Of a DNA stretch of 64,000 nt, positions 62,225 to 64,000 are shown piece after piece. The stretch lies in NCBI RefSeq assembly GCF_001649575.2, contig NC_051450.1:10571487-10635486 (forward strand), read 5' to 3'. The position numbers were made by a program, and so were the translations under genes. The DNA comes from Kryptolebias marmoratus (lineage: Eukaryota; Chordata; Actinopteri; Cyprinodontiformes; Rivulidae). The notes under the pieces are model-generated. The model was given only the letters and a program-made list of their open reading frames with translations. It did no database searches and was not told where the DNA came from. The first letter of the stretch is position 1; each line of letters starts with the position of its first letter.

Positions 62225-62431
62225 TATAAAAAATAAAAAAAAATTCCCTTCTCACCCTCCGCGGGTGGTCTTTGTTTCATCCTCTGAGCTCGGGTCCTCT
62301 ACCAGAGGCCTGGGAGCTTGAGGGTTCTGCGCAGTATCTTGGCTGTGCCTAGAACTGCACATTTCTGGACTGAGATGTCTGATGTTGTTCCTGGGATCTG
62401 TTGTAGCCACTGCTCCAGTTTGGGGGTGACT
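62225..62431 (-). pseudogene. LINE ORF C-terminus (R4/Rex6-like), minus strand, cut by gap
   Basis: On the minus strand, reading away from the gap, it gives VTPKLEQWLQQIPG, then ISVQKCAVLGTAKILRRTLK and LPGLW followed by a stop. I recognise this as the C-terminal end of the same LINE type as the fragment at 63224. A short 3'-UTR and an A/T-rich tail follow, to about 62225. The remainder of this copy must lie in the unsequenced gap. Confidence 0.65.
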
Positions 62432-63223
62432 NNNNNNNNNNNNNNNNNNNNNNNNNNNNNNNNNNNNNNNNNNNNNNNNNNNNNNNNNNNNNNNNNNNNN
62501 NNNNNNNNNNNNNNNNNNNNNNNNNNNNNNNNNNNNNNNNNNNNNNNNNNNNNNNNNNNNNNNNNNNNNNNNNNNNNNNNNNNNNNNNNNNNNNNNNNNN
62601 NNNNNNNNNNNNNNNNNNNNNNNNNNNNNNNNNNNNNNNNNNNNNNNNNNNNNNNNNNNNNNNNNNNNNNNNNNNNNNNNNNNNNNNNNNNNNNNNNNNN
62701 NNNNNNNNNNNNNNNNNNNNNNNNNNNNNNNNNNNNNNNNNNNNNNNNNNNNNNNNNNNNNNNNNNNNNNNNNNNNNNNNNNNNNNNNNNNNNNNNNNNN
62801 NNNNNNNNNNNNNNNNNNNNNNNNNNNNNNNNNNNNNNNNNNNNNNNNNNNNNNNNNNNNNNNNNNNNNNNNNNNNNNNNNNNNNNNNNNNNNNNNNNNN
62901 NNNNNNNNNNNNNNNNNNNNNNNNNNNNNNNNNNNNNNNNNNNNNNNNNNNNNNNNNNNNNNNNNNNNNNNNNNNNNNNNNNNNNNNNNNNNNNNNNNNN
63001 NNNNNNNNNNNNNNNNNNNNNNNNNNNNNNNNNNNNNNNNNNNNNNNNNNNNNNNNNNNNNNNNNNNNNNNNNNNNNNNNNNNNNNNNNNNNNNNNNNNN
63101 NNNNNNNNNNNNNNNNNNNNNNNNNNNNNNNNNNNNNNNNNNNNNNNNNNNNNNNNNNNNNNNNNNNNNNNNNNNNNNNNNNNNNNNNNNNNNNNNNNNN
63201 NNNNNNNNNNNNNNNNNNNNNNN
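62432..63223. other. Assembly gap (792 N)
   Basis: Undetermined bases. The long open frames that seem to span it are artefacts of N translation. Confidence 0.99.
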
Positions 63224-64000
63224 TTGGCTATAAGAGCCACCATGAGATTCGATACCCACCATGGAAAAGACGGTTAGAGGCTAAAATCAAGGTAACAAGG
63301 AGATAAGTGAGGCGGGAGGGAAGTGAGCCAACTGTCAGAGATGCAATGAAAAGACCAGTACCCAAGAAGTACAACCAGATGCCCATGCCTGTAGCACTTG
63401 AAACTGCCAAACAAAGACTCCAAGCCTTGGCCAGCCGCCTAAGGAGATACACAAGAGAGAATGAAGCCAGGAGAATTAACTGGCTCTTCTCCACCCAACC
63501 AGCTAAAGTGTACTCTCAATGGCAAGGTAACAACAACAGAACAGACCCACCAAGGCTGGAGACTGAACAATACTGGAGAGGCAAATGGGAAAGGGAGGCA
63601 TTCCACAACAGTAATGCACAGTGGCTGATCTCCCTACGAGATGACATGATCCATGCCTACTCACTGCCCTCTACGAGCGACTGGCAGCTCAAATGAACCA
63701 GCTACTGAAAAATGGGACCCACCCTGAATGGTTAACTGAAAGGCGCACAATCCTGATCCAGAAGGATCCCTCAAAGGGTTCAGTCCCATCCAACTATCGG
63801 CCAATATCCTGTCTCTCTACAACATGGAAACTCATGTCAGGCATGATAGCAGCAAAAATAAGTAGGCACATGGAAAAATACATGAGCACAGCACAGAAGG
63901 GCATTGGCATAAATAGCAGAGGAGCCAAACACCAACTCCTTGTAGACCACACAGTCGCCCGAGACTGCAAAACCCGACACACCAACCTGTGCACGGCCTG
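63224..64000 (+). pseudogene. LINE ORF with N-terminal and reverse-transcriptase parts (R4/Rex6-like)
   Basis: The frame at 63307-63696 reads AKQRLQALASRLRRYTREN, then RRINWLFSTQPAKVYSQW and YWRGKWEREAFHNSNAQWL. This is the linker upstream of the reverse transcriptase in R4/Dong/Rex6-type LINEs, with the WxxxWE block. Just after LRDDMIHAY the frame breaks. The following sequence in another frame resumes LYERLAAQMNQLLKNGTHPEWL, ILIQKDPSKGSVPSNYRPIS and, later, AQKGIG and RGAKHQLLVDHTVARDCKT, the first reverse-transcriptase blocks. Relative to the family, a stretch appears deleted around 63640-63665 and the frame is shifted, so this copy is dead. It continues beyond the right edge. Confidence 0.75.

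Noticed and set aside
62252..63277. Three frames of over 300 codons across the N run
   Set aside because: They consist mostly of undetermined residues; only their LINE-derived edges are real.

Overview
This is a vertebrate nuclear window, most likely from a teleost fish. It is AT-rich and intron/intergene-like, with no bacterial-style gene packing. It carries transposon families I know from fish genomes: Tc1-like, hAT-type MITEs, L2/Rex-like and R4/Rex6-like LINEs, a tRNA-SINE-like element with a (GGAT)n tail, and several AT-rich dispersed repeats. Almost every long open frame is either accidental or a fragment of a transposon. An assembly gap (N run) lies at 62432-63223.

Only two host genes can be supported. 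(1) On the minus strand at 10041-9971 is a first coding exon of 19 codons starting MNQTAG, with a consensus donor after it. This is the N-terminus of the 'a' splice form of the DPP6/DPP10 family (inactive dipeptidyl-peptidase-like subunits of Kv4 potassium channels). A CG-richer leader/promoter region lies just upstream (about 10155-10460). If that is right, 1-9970 is its first intron, and the remaining exons lie off the left edge. (2) On the minus strand at 61507-61391 and 61307-61207 are the last two coding exons of an unidentified gene, with matching splice phases and a stop codon. The gene continues toward or past the right edge.

The 51 kb between them holds no confident gene. It contains at least eight copies of one dispersed repeat, three copies of a SINE-like element and fragments of four LINE types. 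It also holds a Tc1-like transposase pseudogene, three hAT-like MITEs, four LTR-like or DNA-repeat promoter fragments, microsatellites, and several stretches of complex sequence that look like conserved noncoding (enhancer) candidates. Two possible plus-strand exons (30432-30557 and 36875-36902) have good splice-site context but no recognised product.

The most informative structures are historical. One hAT MITE sits inside the Tc1 pseudogene and another inside a SINE-like copy, each with near-matching 8-bp target duplications. A truncated LINE end is flanked by a 15-bp target duplication. A long inverted-repeat element lies at 5083-5665. The assembly gap lies between two oppositely oriented copies of the same LINE. 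I found no previously undescribed biological system. The DPP 'a' exon and the unidentified C-terminal exons are the best biological leads.
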